The notes: generated from the sequence alone by a model not told the origin. 64,000 nt of DNA from Hahella sp. HNIBRBA332 (GCF_030719035.1 NZ_CP132203.1:7100810-7164809), one strand, 5' to 3'; shown: positions 42,983 through 51,205, counted from the stretch's first letter. A program made the numbers and translations.

Positions 42983-44950
42983 TTATCGTGTCAGCCACGC
43001 GCTCTGAATGCGGCGTCGACTTGGGGATCGGGATTTAGAAACGACAAGGCCGCCTTCGAGGGCGGCCTTGTCGTCATAACGCGCCATAGGAGGTTCTGGC
43101 GTATCTGGCGGACGCAGTGTTTTTTCGAGCTCCCGCCAATGCCGTTCTTCAAATCGATCCAACCCCGCCGCACAGGCTGCAGCGCGGGCGTATACATAGC
43201 AGTCCAACGCTTCATTGCGCTCACGCATCTTGCGCCATTCGCGCACCGGAAAACCGTTGCGGTCCCGGCGCGTCACCAGCTGCTCCGCACAGAGCTGCTG
43301 CAGGAATTCGGCGTCGACCCGGGGTAAGTGAATGTAGCCAGCCGGATAGACGGGAGTGACCCCATCTTCCGCCATGTCCGCGTGTTTGCGCAGGTTGTTG
43401 TATAACTCCAGTTTGGCGATGCCCACCGCCACTGAGAACAGTTTGACGCCCCGACGCAATTTGCGACCGCCCTGGGTGACATCCACCGCCGTGGGCGATC
43501 CGACCAACGCCGCGCCACGCGCTCGTCCTTTGACGGCCATGAGGCGTGGATCGCGACGGGCGCGCACGAACGCATAGGCTTCCTGTGTGGCGAAGCCGGT
43601 ATCCAATGCGAATCGCGTCAGGGGGATTTGCGCGCCATCCTCATGGCTCCAGGTTTCATCAAGTAACGCCGCCAAACGTCCCCAGACGTCCTCGCGCGCG
43701 GTATCGCCCATCAGCACGCGATGCTCAACCAGCCACGCTGTCTTGCCGCGACCAAAGGCCCATATCGACGCTTCGATGCGATCCTGTTGTACGTCCGCGC
43801 CTCCCACCAGCAAGAGACCGCCGGCGGGCACGCAGCCGACTGGATAATCCTCACGCCGCTCCGCCAGCTGTTGCCAATCCGGCGTTTCGCCTTCCTCCAC
43901 CCAGGTCTCGCCGAGCTCCGTATTTTTAAAGGTCTTGATCGCGGCGTTGGAGCCTGACTCTTTGTTGACGGCGCTCTCCCAGGCGTAGGCGATATCCGCC
44001 CAGGTGCGCCAGCCTATCGGACTGTACAGAGAAGATAAGTGAAAGCCTGCAGTCTTGGTTCCGCGCCCGGGCGCCATCGCTCGCCACTCGCCGCGCTCCA
44101 GCATCCAGGTTTTGTGATGCTCGGCGATGGGGACGGCGCACGCTTCGCACACGTAGGCGACGGTGTCGGGACGGCCACGCTCCCATCGTAGCTGCTCAAA
44201 GCGCAGCCACTGCGGGTGGCCGCAATGGGGACAAGGCACGACATATCGGCGTTGGTCGGACGCCTCGTATTCGCGCTCAATCGCGCTGGCTCCGGCGATG
44301 GTCGGGGTGGAGACAATGAATATCTTGCGCCGGGAGAAGGTGCGCGTGCGCGCTTCCGCCAGGGTGATGGCGTCGCCTTCGCCCTCCACATCCACCGGGT
44401 AGGCGTCCACCTCGTCCAGGAACAAATAACGCACTGGCATGGAGCGCAGCCCCACCGCGGAGTTGGCGCCGGTCATGACCAATACGCCGCCGCGATACTC
44501 CTTCGACAAGATGGTGTTGCCAGAGTCTCTTGATCTCGCGGGGGCGACCAATTCAGTCAGCGCCGGCGTCTCCTCCAGCAAGGGATCTATCCGCTGCTTG
44601 GAGCTCCGCTTCGCCATATCCACGGTGGGCCAGACCGCCATCATGGGACCGGGGGAATGATGTATGACGTAACCGATCCAGTTCGTGCCAGCCTCAGTGC
44701 CGCCGACCTGTGCGCCCTTCATAAACACGACCCGCTCAACTGGCGAGGTCGGAGAGAGACAATCCATGATCTCTCGCAGGTAGGGCGTGCGCTGGGTGCG
44801 CCAGCGCCCGGGTTCCGCGGAGGCTTTGCTGGACAGGACCCGGTGGTGATCGGCCCACTCCGACAGGGAGAGCAATCGCTCTGGGGTCAGTCCCTCACGC
44901 CACGCCCGTTCGATATCCGCCGCCCCGTCATAATCCGGGCCCGAAATCAT
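42983..44950 (-). CDS. terminase large subunit, gpA family
   Basis: 655 aa. ATPase motor: adenine/Walker A region VVFMKGAQVGGTEAGTNW, Walker B RYLFLDEVDAYP, and the coupling motif IVSTPTIAG. A CPHCGHPQ...CEAC zinc-ribbon-like insert follows near residue 240. The nuclease half begins at about 385 with VGGADVQQDRIEASIWAFGR and later DTGFATQEAY and NEALDCYVYARAAA. It packages and cuts concatemeric DNA. It overlaps the small subunit gene by 4 nt. Confidence 0.95.
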   Translation of the reverse strand: MISGPDYDGAADIERAWREGLTPERLLSLSEWADHHRVLSSKASAEPGRWRTQRTPYLREIMDCLSPTSPVERVVFMKGAQVGGTEAGTNWIGYVIHHSPGPMMAVWPTVDMAKRSSKQRIDPLLEETPALTELVAPARSRDSGNTILSKEYRGGVLVMTGANSAVGLRSMPVRYLFLDEVDAYPVDVEGEGDAITLAEARTRTFSRRKIFIVSTPTIAGASAIEREYEASDQRRYVVPCPHCGHPQWLRFEQLRWERGRPDTVAYVCEACAVPIAEHHKTWMLERGEWRAMAPGRGTKTAGFHLSSLYSPIGWRTWADIAYAWESAVNKESGSNAAIKTFKNTELGETWVEEGETPDWQQLAERREDYPVGCVPAGGLLLVGGADVQQDRIEASIWAFGRGKTAWLVEHRVLMGDTAREDVWGRLAALLDETWSHEDGAQIPLTRFALDTGFATQEAYAFVRARRDPRLMAVKGRARGAALVGSPTAVDVTQGGRKLRRGVKLFSVAVGIAKLELYNNLRKHADMAEDGVTPVYPAGYIHLPRVDAEFLQQLCAEQLVTRRDRNGFPVREWRKMRERNEALDCYVYARAAACAAGLDRFEERHWRELEKTLRPPDTPEPPMARYDDKAALEGGLVVSKSRSPSRRRIQSAWLTR

Positions 44951-45459
44951 CCATCCACTCGGGGACGCAGCTCGCCAAGTTCTTGCAAATGCTCGCGCAC
45001 CGCCGATTCCAGCGCCACGTGGAAAGTGTGTGGGTCAACGCCAAGATGGGCCGCCATATGGGGGGACACTCGCGATGGCCAGTTCAGCCAGGCGTCGCGT
45101 TCGGTGCGCGCCAACTGAAACACATGGGCGATCGCCTGCGAGCGATCCACCAATTCGCCTTTTAGTCGCGCCAGGCGAACCTTGTTCGTCTGCGCCTTGA
45201 CCACCTCATTGACGGTGCGCGCCTGTAGAAGAGAGGCATTCCCGTTACTAGAGATTTCTTCGGGCGTTCGCGCTTTGACGACGCCTCGGCGCGATCCGAC
45301 CTTGGGCGATTCGGTATTGCGCTCCCACTCCCGATCCGCCCGTTCCTGGTCCAGCGTTCCGTCCTGCTCGGGGGTAATGCGTCCCGTCTGAATCGCCTTA
45401 CGAACGGCGGTGTCGGAGACGCCTCGATGACGCGCATAGGCGCGAATGGAAATTCCCAT
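44947..45459 (-). CDS. terminase small subunit (Nu1-like)
   Basis: About 170 aa from the ATG at 45457-45459 (MGISIRAYARHRGVSDTAVR); an upstream TTG in the same frame is possible but weaker. The N-terminal HTH (RAYARHRGVSDTAVRKAIQT) would bind the packaging site. A helical C-terminus (EVVKAQTNKVRLARLKGELV; FQLARTERDAWLNWPSRVSP) contacts gpA. The ATGA overlap with the large subunit supports the pairing. Confidence 0.8.
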   Translation of the reverse strand: MGISIRAYARHRGVSDTAVRKAIQTGRITPEQDGTLDQERADREWERNTESPKVGSRRGVVKARTPEEISSNGNASLLQARTVNEVVKAQTNKVRLARLKGELVDRSQAIAHVFQLARTERDAWLNWPSRVSPHMAAHLGVDPHTFHVALESAVREHLQELGELRPRVDG

Positions 45460-45498
45460 GAGCTGTATCAATCACATCGAAAAAATAACGCTGAATCC

Positions 45499-45536
45499 AC
45501 TTGGCTTCCTTCTCGAATGAAGCGTTCATGTCGGCG
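45499..45536 (+). promoter_or_regulatory. repeated promoter-like element, copy A
   Basis: ACTTGGCTT, then 13-bp palindrome ATGAAGCGTTCAT at 45517-45529. The TTGGCT box and GTTCAT are 17 bp apart. Similar elements precede the small genes at 46145, 46915 and 47370. It lies 29 bp upstream of the DUF3489 gene. Confidence 0.5.
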
Positions 45537-45564
45537 TCTTAACACACCCGCCAAGGAGCTTTTT

Positions 45565-46068
45565 ATGAGTCACACATTGACGCCCACACAACACGCTGTT
45601 TTGTCCCACGCTATCGATCACCGCGAGGGTCGCGTCGACTGGTTTCCAAGCCACATCAAAGGCGGCGCGCGCAAGAAAGTGCTGATCGGCCTGATGCAGC
45701 GAAACCTGATCCACTCCGAGGGAGAAACATGGCATGTCGATGACGCCGCCTACGAGGCGCTGGGACGCGCTAAACCGAGTAGGGGAGGGGACAGCCTTGA
45801 AGCGATCCCGGACACCAACGAGGTTGAGCCACAGCGCCAGCCACCCCGCCTCCGCGCTAACAGTAAGCAGGCCCTTGTCATCCAGATGCTGAAGCGCCCG
45901 GAAGGGGCCACCATCGATCAGCTCAGCCAAGCCACCGGTTGGCAAAATCACACGGTGCGCGGAACCCTCTCTGGGGCGCTGAAAAAGAAGCTGGGACTCA
46001 ACGTGATCTCAGAAAAATCCGCAGACGGCGAGCGCATTTATCGCATCGCAAAAACCGATCACCCATAA
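45565..46068 (+). CDS. DUF3489-domain small protein (moron)
   Basis: 167 aa from the ATG at 45565, preceded by AAGGAG (45553-45558); an upstream in-frame start lacks a ribosome site and runs through the promoter-like repeat. The C-terminal 65 residues match DUF3489, a winged-helix-like domain (ALVIQMLKRPEGATIDQLSQ, then TGWQNHTVRGTLSGALKKKL). The N-terminal 70 residues form another small HTH-like unit (VLSHAIDHREGRVDWFPSHI). It is on the strand opposite to the prophage genes. DNA-binding is likely, function unknown. Confidence 0.75.
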   Translation: MSHTLTPTQHAVLSHAIDHREGRVDWFPSHIKGGARKKVLIGLMQRNLIHSEGETWHVDDAAYEALGRAKPSRGGDSLEAIPDTNEVEPQRQPPRLRANSKQALVIQMLKRPEGATIDQLSQATGWQNHTVRGTLSGALKKKLGLNVISEKSADGERIYRIAKTDHP

Positions 46069-46092
46069 CGCTCTAAATCACTTGCTAAGCCG

Positions 46093-46115
46093 GCGCTATG
46101 AAGCGTTCATAGCGC
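46093..46115. promoter_or_regulatory. perfect 23-bp palindrome (operator candidate), copy B of the element
   Basis: Arms GCGCTATGAA and TTCATAGCGC around a GCG centre, a perfect 10-bp inverted repeat. The core ATGAAGCGTTCAT is the same as in copy A. It ends 29 bp before the next gene. Symmetry of this kind is typical of a dimeric repressor site. Confidence 0.55.
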
Positions 46116-46144
46116 CACACGAACCACCCAAAAGGAGCGAAAAA

Positions 46145-46420
46145 ATGGGAACCTGGAGCCAACCCAACACCGAAGAAAAAGCCGCCAAACTGGAACGCCT
46201 GATGGCCAAGCCGCTGCTGAAGAAAGACGCCAGCGACACGCTTTACCACCTCACCGGTGACGACGACCTTTTTGACTTTTTTGAAGAGTTTGAGGAGGAC
46301 GCCGATGTCCGCCTCCTGGTGCGCTTTCACCTTGAGCGGGCGCTGGACAACCTGCACCTCTCCTACGTGACCTGGGACGAGGCGGCCATCGCCATCTGCA
46401 AACGCATCATCGACGCCTGA
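46145..46420 (+). CDS. small acidic protein, 91 aa (paralogue 1)
   Basis: Starts at the ATG preceded by AAAAGGAGCG. TEEKAAKLERLMAKPLLKKD, then DLFDFFEEFEEDADVRLLVR and FHLERALDNLHLSYVTWDE. It shares its whole layout with the next gene (about 40% identical by eye: TEEKA, RLM, PL-K-DA, EED-D-RLL-RFHL, W, C-R-ID). All-helical, no known family. Tandem duplication within the moron island. Confidence 0.6.
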   Translation: MGTWSQPNTEEKAAKLERLMAKPLLKKDASDTLYHLTGDDDLFDFFEEFEEDADVRLLVRFHLERALDNLHLSYVTWDEAAIAICKRIIDA

Positions 46421-46479
46421 TCCAAGCGTTTACCCGGCGGCTCAACACAGCCGCCTTACCCCAAAAAGGAGAAGCCCTA

Positions 46480-46761
46480 ATGGAAACCATCCACCAACCA
46501 CACACCGAAGAAAAAGCCCTGGCTCTGACGCGTCTGATGTCGGAACCGCTCCCCAAGCGCGACGCGATCACCAAGCTGCATGGGTTGCTGATAGATGAGC
46601 GTCTTGCCCGCTATCTGGGCAAACTTGAGGAAGACGAAGACGCCCGGTTATTGATTCGGTTTCATCTCCTCGGCCTGCTATCGGACGCTAGCCGCCTTAT
46701 CGCCCCCTGGGAGGACATCGCCTTAAAGCTGTGTTGGCGGCTGATTGATCGCCCCTCCTGA
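46480..46761 (+). CDS. small acidic protein, 93 aa (paralogue 2)
   Basis: Paralogue of the preceding gene (TEEKALALTRLMSEPLPKRD; LEEDEDARLLIRFHLLGLL). AAAAAGGAGAAG gives the ribosome site. A hairpin of GGCGGCT/AGCCGCC lies between the two genes (about 46436-46455). Followed by a strong terminator, so this pair closes one unit. Function unknown. Confidence 0.6.
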   Translation: METIHQPHTEEKALALTRLMSEPLPKRDAITKLHGLLIDERLARYLGKLEEDEDARLLIRFHLLGLLSDASRLIAPWEDIALKLCWRLIDRPS

Positions 46762-46769
46762 ACGCTTAT

Positions 46770-46794
46770 AGCCGGCCTCTGTCGCCGGCTTTTT
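46770..46794 (+). terminator. Rho-independent terminator
   Basis: AGCCGGC, loop ctctgtc, GCCGGCT, then TTTT. It lies 9 bp after the stop of the 93-aa gene. Confidence 0.85.
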
Positions 46795-46842
46795 CGTTCG
46801 CCGCCCCTGACGCAAAAAACCTCGCTTATCCCTCCAGATTCA

Positions 46843-46880
46843 ACTTGGCTTTCCGCTCACACGAAGCGTTACTAGGGGCG
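46843..46880 (+). promoter_or_regulatory. repeated promoter-like element, copy D
   Basis: ACTTGGCTTTCCGCTCAC, then GAAGCGTTACTAGGGGCG. It differs from copy E (47304-47341) at only four of 38 positions. TTGGCT and GTTACT are spaced 17 bp like -35/-10 boxes. It lies 34 bp before the 119-aa gene. Confidence 0.55.
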
Positions 46881-46914
46881 TCAACATTAACGACGCAACA
46901 CAAGGAGAAAGACA

Positions 46915-47274
46915 GTGAAAACCATGACCCTCACCATCACCCGAACCCCTCGCACTCTCATCGTTGACGGCGCCAGCATTGAGGTGGAGGAGCTGGGCGT
47001 CCGTCTGCCCTTCGCCAGGAAGCCGGTCGATCTGAGCGAGGTCGGCGGTTACGGACAACACAGGATCTACGTTACCGAAACCCGGGAAATGACGACGATT
47101 GAGTTTGACGTGTTCACCAACCACCTCAGCGCACGTCGGGATTGGCTGCGAGGCAAAGGGGGTAGCGTTCATGGCGGTGAGCTTTGCATCGAAGTCACCG
47201 CCCCGGGCCGCCCCTACCTCTACATCAACCCCGATCATGGAGATTACCCTCGCTACGTCGCCAGACTTGGGTAG
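46915..47274 (+). CDS. hypothetical protein, 119 aa (moron)
   Basis: GTG start preceded by AAGGAG (46902-46907). Beta-rich: MTLTITRTPRTLIVDGASIE, then YGQHRIYVTETREMTTIEFD and GRPYLYINPDHGDYPRYVAR. No family recognised and no membrane segment. It has its own promoter-like element and is part of the plus-strand island. Confidence 0.55.
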   Translation: MKTMTLTITRTPRTLIVDGASIEVEELGVRLPFARKPVDLSEVGGYGQHRIYVTETREMTTIEFDVFTNHLSARRDWLRGKGGSVHGGELCIEVTAPGRPYLYINPDHGDYPRYVARLG

Positions 47275-47303
47275 CGATTTATTCAAACGGAAGCCGAGGA
47301 TTA

Positions 47304-47341
47304 ACTTGGCTTCCCGCTCATATGAAGCGTTACTAGGGACG
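47304..47341 (+). promoter_or_regulatory. repeated promoter-like element, copy E
   Basis: ACTTGGCTTCCCGCTCATAT, then GAAGCGTTACTAGGGACG, nearly identical to copy D. It lies 28 bp before the 118-aa gene. Confidence 0.55.
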
Positions 47342-47369
47342 CAACAAACTGACCCAAAGGAAATCAAAG

Positions 47370-47726
47370 ATGGAACGCTCAACACCCATACCCACCACCC
47401 AAAACGTCGCCTGGGGCTTCTTCGGAACGATGAATGAGGAGGCCAATGTCGCTTGGCCTCTGGCCATGACAGCCATTTCAAACGCAACAGGGCAACCGCT
47501 TGAATACATCCGCAGCTTTTTGGATAGCCGCTACGGAAGACGTTTTGCTGATGAGCTTCGGGGCAATCAACTAACAGGGCTTACCCTTGAGGCCGCCATT
47601 GAGGCAACCACCAAAAGCTGGATGAAGCGCACAATAGGACGAATCACCAGCGTACAGCGCGGCATCCCTTACGGGTTGCCTGAGCTGATTGGATATGTGG
47701 TTTATTGCGAGACTATTGATAGCTGA
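47370..47726 (+). CDS. hypothetical protein, 118 aa (moron)
   Basis: ATG 8 nt after AAAGGAAATC. TGQPLEYIRSFLDSRYGRRF, then ADELRGNQLTGLTLEAAIEA and TIGRITSVQRGIPYGLPELI. It is alpha-helical and of a type often seen in plasmids and prophages, with no known function. Last gene of the plus-strand island; a terminator follows. Confidence 0.6.
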   Translation: MERSTPIPTTQNVAWGFFGTMNEEANVAWPLAMTAISNATGQPLEYIRSFLDSRYGRRFADELRGNQLTGLTLEAAIEATTKSWMKRTIGRITSVQRGIPYGLPELIGYVVYCETIDS

Positions 47727-47729
47727 TTG

Positions 47730-48407
47730 TTAACAGCCGCCCGGTTTCGAGGTCGGGCGGTATTTTCGAGTAGCGCAACCGCAACTCTCTTTTGAGTCTG
47801 CAACAGAATCCATAGCATAGCTATTTGGTGCCGCCAGCCATCCAAGGAGCTTATCAGTTGAATTGATGGGGGCGCCATGAACACCATCCTTCCATGGCGT
47901 AAGCCAAATTTTAAGAAACTCTATATCCGTTTCGCGCCGATTCTTATGCACGGTATACCCGCGGGGATACGGTGTAAGATGAATCAGATCTGTTGGGAGA
48001 AGTTGGCTGTTCGCGCCGAAATACCAAAATTTATTGCTTACCAGTACATTAATGCCGCGGACATCAGTCTCGTAGTTACCGCTATTGTGAATAGGATTTT
48101 CCTTTTGTTCCAGCTGTCCGCTTCTATTCAAGAAGTAGATATTATCCGGCACTGGAGACACTCCCGGTTTGCGGTTAGCAAATCTCTTGTCTTTCCAATA
48201 CTCACCAAAAGTAAGAATCTCATTGACCTGCATAACATACACAACTTGGCTCGGCGCTCCGCTTCGAAGGCCAATAATCCAGTCACTTACTTCTGCTGTT
48301 TTCCTGATTGGTGGCTTACAAATAGCAAGTGTGCAATACCCATCAAAGGGGCGCGGCGCACTCCCATAATCCTCACGAACGACGTAGCGAAAGATGTTTG
48401 GCTTCAT
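47730..48407 (-). CDS. Nmad2-family protein (nucleotide-modification associated)
   Basis: 225 aa. FRYVVREDYGSAPRPFDGYC, TLAICKPPIRKTAEVSDWII, GAPSQVVYVMQVNEILTFGE, DVRGINVLVSNKFWYFG and RGYTVHKNRRETDIEFLKIW cover the full Nmad2 domain. The family was proposed to take part in modified-base biology in phages and their hosts. It is next to a DNA methyltransferase gene on the same strand, so the two may protect phage DNA from host restriction. Biochemical activity is not established. Confidence 0.85.
   Translation of the reverse strand: MKPNIFRYVVREDYGSAPRPFDGYCTLAICKPPIRKTAEVSDWIIGLRSGAPSQVVYVMQVNEILTFGEYWKDKRFANRKPGVSPVPDNIYFLNRSGQLEQKENPIHNSGNYETDVRGINVLVSNKFWYFGANSQLLPTDLIHLTPYPRGYTVHKNRRETDIEFLKIWLTPWKDGVHGAPINSTDKLLGWLAAPNSYAMDSVADSKESCGCATRKYRPTSKPGGC
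47737..47766 (+). terminator. Rho-independent terminator of the moron island
   Basis: CCGCCCG, loop, CGGGCGG, then TATTTT. It overlaps the 3' coding end of the convergent Nmad2 gene, which gives that protein its odd KPGGC ending. Confidence 0.75.
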
Positions 48408-48470
48408 GTCTCACTCTCCCTTTAAGACCTACACGAGATAATGAAACTAAAGCATATTTATCCCAGCTCG

Positions 48471-49775
48471 TTACTCGGGACACTCGTTTTCCGTTAAGCA
48501 CCTTGAATGCGTTCCCTCCAAGCAACTACCAAATGAAGATCCATCACCTTCACGGACGGCTTTTTCTCCCGTCCAATCCTGCCAACGGCGCACGATCACA
48601 TCCACGTATTTGGGATCGAGTTCGATCAGACGCGCGACGCGTCCAGACTTTTCCGCTGCGATCAATGTGGAGCCTGAACCGCCAAATGGGTCAAGCACCA
48701 TATCTCCCGGTCGGCTGGAATTGCGGATGGCGCGCTCCACCAGTTCCACCGGCTTCATGGTGGGATGCAGGTCGTTTTTCGCCGGCTTTTTAATTTGCCA
48801 TACGTCGCCTTGATCGCGATCGCCGCACCAGTGTCGGCGTGCGCCTTCCGGCCAGCCGTACAGTATTGGCTCATATTGGCGCTGGTAGTCTGAGCGTCCC
48901 AGCGTAAAGGTGTTCTTGGCCCAGATGATGAACGTCGACCATTTGCCTCCCGCTTCCCGAAACGCCGCCTGCAGGGTGTCCAGCTCGCTGGAGGACATAG
49001 CGATGTAGATTGCGCCCCGACAATGTGCAAGGGTTGGGCTCAACGCCGCCAACAAGAAGTCGTAAAAGCCGTCGCCGAGATTGTCGTTTAAGATCGCGCG
49101 ATTCTTACCGCGCAGCTTGTCTTTGGCGCTGTTCGCGTAATTCACGTTATAGGGAGGATCGGTAAACACCATATCCGCCTGCTTCCGATCGCTGAATAAT
49201 TCGGCGTACGCATTTGGTGAGGTTGCGTCGCCACAGAGGACGCGATGTTCGCCACACAACCAGACGTCGCCGGATTGGGAGACTACGGCCTCTTCCTCTT
49301 CGGGAACCGAGTCGTCGTCAGTTTGACCCACTACCTCGGTTTCCTCCGCCTCCAGCAACGCCGCCAGATCGTCCGCGTCGAATCCGGTCAGGTCCAGGTC
49401 GAAACCGTCTTCCTGCAGCGCCTCCAGTTCAACACGCAGCAATTGCTCGTCCCAGCCCGCCTTTAAGGCCAGCTGATTGTCCGCGAGGATATAGGCGCGT
49501 TTCTGCGTTGGCGACAAATGCGCGAGTTCAATGATCGGGACGTCCACCATTCCTAGTTTTCTCGCCGCCAGCAAGCGCCCGTGGCCGGCGACAACGCCGT
49601 TTTCACCGTCGACCAGGATCGGGTTGGTCCAGCCAAACTCCGCGATACTGGCGGCGATCTGCGCCACCTGTTCCTCGGAGTGCGTACGCGCGTTTCTGCA
49701 ATACGGAATGAGCGCTTCCACTGACCGGTATTGAACAATCAATGGCGGATAGCTTGGGGCGCCAACCGCGGACAA
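48471..49775 (-). CDS. ParB-like/DNA methyltransferase fusion
   Basis: 434 aa. Residues 10-100 are a ParB/Srx-type nuclease-like domain (LIPYCRNARTHSEEQVAQIA; VVAGHGRLLAARKLGM). Residues 165-420 are a beta-class N6A/N4C methyltransferase with TDPPYNVNY (catalytic DPPY, about 200) before FGGSGSTLIAAEKSGR (SAM-binding, about 380). Such fusions are common in phages and act as orphan methyltransferases against restriction. The start codon is TTG (49775), with a second TTG at 49742 possible. The C-terminal 30 residues lie outside the domain. Confidence 0.85.
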   Translation of the reverse strand: MSAVGAPSYPPLIVQYRSVEALIPYCRNARTHSEEQVAQIAASIAEFGWTNPILVDGENGVVAGHGRLLAARKLGMVDVPIIELAHLSPTQKRAYILADNQLALKAGWDEQLLRVELEALQEDGFDLDLTGFDADDLAALLEAEETEVVGQTDDDSVPEEEEAVVSQSGDVWLCGEHRVLCGDATSPNAYAELFSDRKQADMVFTDPPYNVNYANSAKDKLRGKNRAILNDNLGDGFYDFLLAALSPTLAHCRGAIYIAMSSSELDTLQAAFREAGGKWSTFIIWAKNTFTLGRSDYQRQYEPILYGWPEGARRHWCGDRDQGDVWQIKKPAKNDLHPTMKPVELVERAIRNSSRPGDMVLDPFGGSGSTLIAAEKSGRVARLIELDPKYVDVIVRRWQDWTGEKAVREGDGSSFGSCLEGTHSRCLTENECPE

Positions 49776-49795
49776 AGAATTCAGATTCTGGGCCT

Positions 49796-49835
49796 CAAAA
49801 AAGAAACCCGCCGGCGAATCGCTTCACGGGCGGGT
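49796..49835 (-). terminator. Rho-independent terminator upstream of the methyltransferase gene
   Basis: On the minus strand ACCCGCC and GGCGGGT pair around a 16-nt loop, followed by TTCTTTTTT. It would end transcription of the early operon before the methyltransferase gene. Confidence 0.6.
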
Positions 49836-50138
49836 AAAGGGAAGTACGTTGTAATCGGACCTGCGAACCGCAAACCCTGCAAACCTCGTTTTTAGCGCTG
49901 ACGCTAAACAAACGCGGCGCTCACGCCCCCCGCTTCGACTCATGGCCAGGAAGGACCCATCGGGAGCCCAAAAGGCGCCCAGATAGGCCAAATAATCTCC
50001 TGGCGGCAGCCATAGCGGGGAGGTGCGCTCGTGTCACGAGGTAACGCAAATATTACCAAAAAAACCGGCGGATGTTACGCCCCCGAATTGGCGTCAAACC
50101 CGCACCAGTACTACGTTTTCCGCAGGAGTTGTTTATAA
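49836..50138. other. intergenic region between early operon and methyltransferase gene
   Basis: About 300 bp with no supported gene. It contains a short inverted pair around 49893-49909 (agcgctgacgct). An AT-rich tract near 50128-50156 follows, just at the end of the DUF6362-like gene. Nothing else stands out. Confidence 0.35.
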
Positions 50139-50534
50139 CTAATTAAAACTAATCCTTTCCTCGGAAGCATTCAGATGATGGGCCACCATGGACAACGCTG
50201 CCTTCCAGCGACGCCATCCCGTGGTGCGGTCCATACCGAAGTGCGCACAGACCACTTTCCAGGGACAGCCGTCCGCCCGCATCCACACCAGGTGACGTTG
50301 ATCCTCGGTCAACCATTTCACCCAACGGAAGGTCTCCAGCATGCGATCAATCGCGGCCGGATCGGGCGGCAATCGCTTCACCACAGGCTCCGCTCCCATG
50401 TTCTCCCAGGGCTTGCGTAGAATAGCTGGCCAGCTGTTAGCGTATCCCTGCACCCGGACAGGGGGCAGCCGTTGCGCTGTGATAGCCGCGTCGGTGAAAC
50501 GGTCAGCCACGTGCTCTAATGTCCATTCAGTCAT
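50139..50534 (-). CDS. DUF6362-like phage protein
   Basis: About 131 aa from the ATG at 50532-50534 (MTEWTLEHVADRFTDAAITA). RKPWENMGAEPVVKRLPPDP, then DQRHLVWMRADGCPWKVVCA and HFGMDRTTGWRRWKAALSMV. The last part is a clear HTH like those of sigma-like or terminase-like late regulators. It is the final gene of the early operon and could activate late genes (inference). Confidence 0.65.
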   Translation of the reverse strand: MTEWTLEHVADRFTDAAITAQRLPPVRVQGYANSWPAILRKPWENMGAEPVVKRLPPDPAAIDRMLETFRWVKWLTEDQRHLVWMRADGCPWKVVCAHFGMDRTTGWRRWKAALSMVAHHLNASEERISFN

Positions 50535-50739
50535 GCTTAGGTTCCCCTGCGCCGTAGAGGCGCTCTCCAATCCGACACAACAGCTCGCTCTCTATCCAGT
50601 TCAACCGGTCATCGTCAGGCGAGATCACCAGGATGCGTTGACTGCGCCACCCCTCGCGTTTGATCCTCTCGGGATCGGGTCCCTGATCAGGCTGATATTT
50701 CCCCAAGGGGCTGCGGTAAATGGGCTTAGGCGTTTTCAT
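50527..50739 (-). CDS. small phage protein, 70 aa
   Basis: Starts at the ATG 50737-50739 (MKTPKPIYRSPLGKYQPDQG). The end (SPDDDRLNWIESELLCRIGE) is helical. It overlaps the RuvC-like gene by 14 nt and the next gene by 8 nt, so it is an operon member. Function unknown. Confidence 0.5.
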   Translation of the reverse strand: MKTPKPIYRSPLGKYQPDQGPDPERIKREGWRSQRILVISPDDDRLNWIESELLCRIGERLYGAGEPKHD

Positions 50740-51205
50740 ATTCCGTCTCCTGTGTGTCCTGCACCCACAGCATGATCGCCAAGGCATCCGCCTCGTTATC
50801 ATCCGCAGGATTGAATCCCCGTTTCCGTACGGCCGCTATCACGTCCTCCTTGCTGGCGTTGCCTTTGCCGCTGACATGCCGCTTGATCGTGCCTACCGGC
50901 ACACCTTGGTAAGGGATCTCATGGTGCTCGCACCAAGCCGTTAGCGTCGCCAGAAAGCCGCCATAGGCATGCGCGGAATCCGTGGAGACATGCCGGCGAA
51001 CCTCCTCGAAATACAGCGCGTCAATGTCGTCCAGATTCGCTTTCAGCTCGGTCAGCCAACGCCTGAATCTCAAAAAGCGCATACCGCCGCCTTCAAAGCG
51101 CTGGGGTTTAAAGTTCATCACGCCACTGACAATAGCGTGGTCCTTTCCTTTCGCCGCCCATCCGGTGCGTGTTCCCAGATCCAGCGCCAATACTGATAAG
51201 GTCAT
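50726..51205 (-). CDS. RuvC-like Holliday junction resolvase (phage)
   Basis: About 159 aa from the second of two close ATGs, which has GGAG 6 nt upstream. RNase H-like fold: VLALDLGTRTGWAAKG (first Asp), DALYFEEVRRHVS (Glu), GVPVGTIKRHVSGKGNASKE, and DNEADALAIMLWVQ (last Asp). It cleaves branched recombination or replication intermediates before packaging. Confidence 0.85.
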   Translation of the reverse strand: MTLSVLALDLGTRTGWAAKGKDHAIVSGVMNFKPQRFEGGGMRFLRFRRWLTELKANLDDIDALYFEEVRRHVSTDSAHAYGGFLATLTAWCEHHEIPYQGVPVGTIKRHVSGKGNASKEDVIAAVRKRGFNPADDNEADALAIMLWVQDTQETEYENA

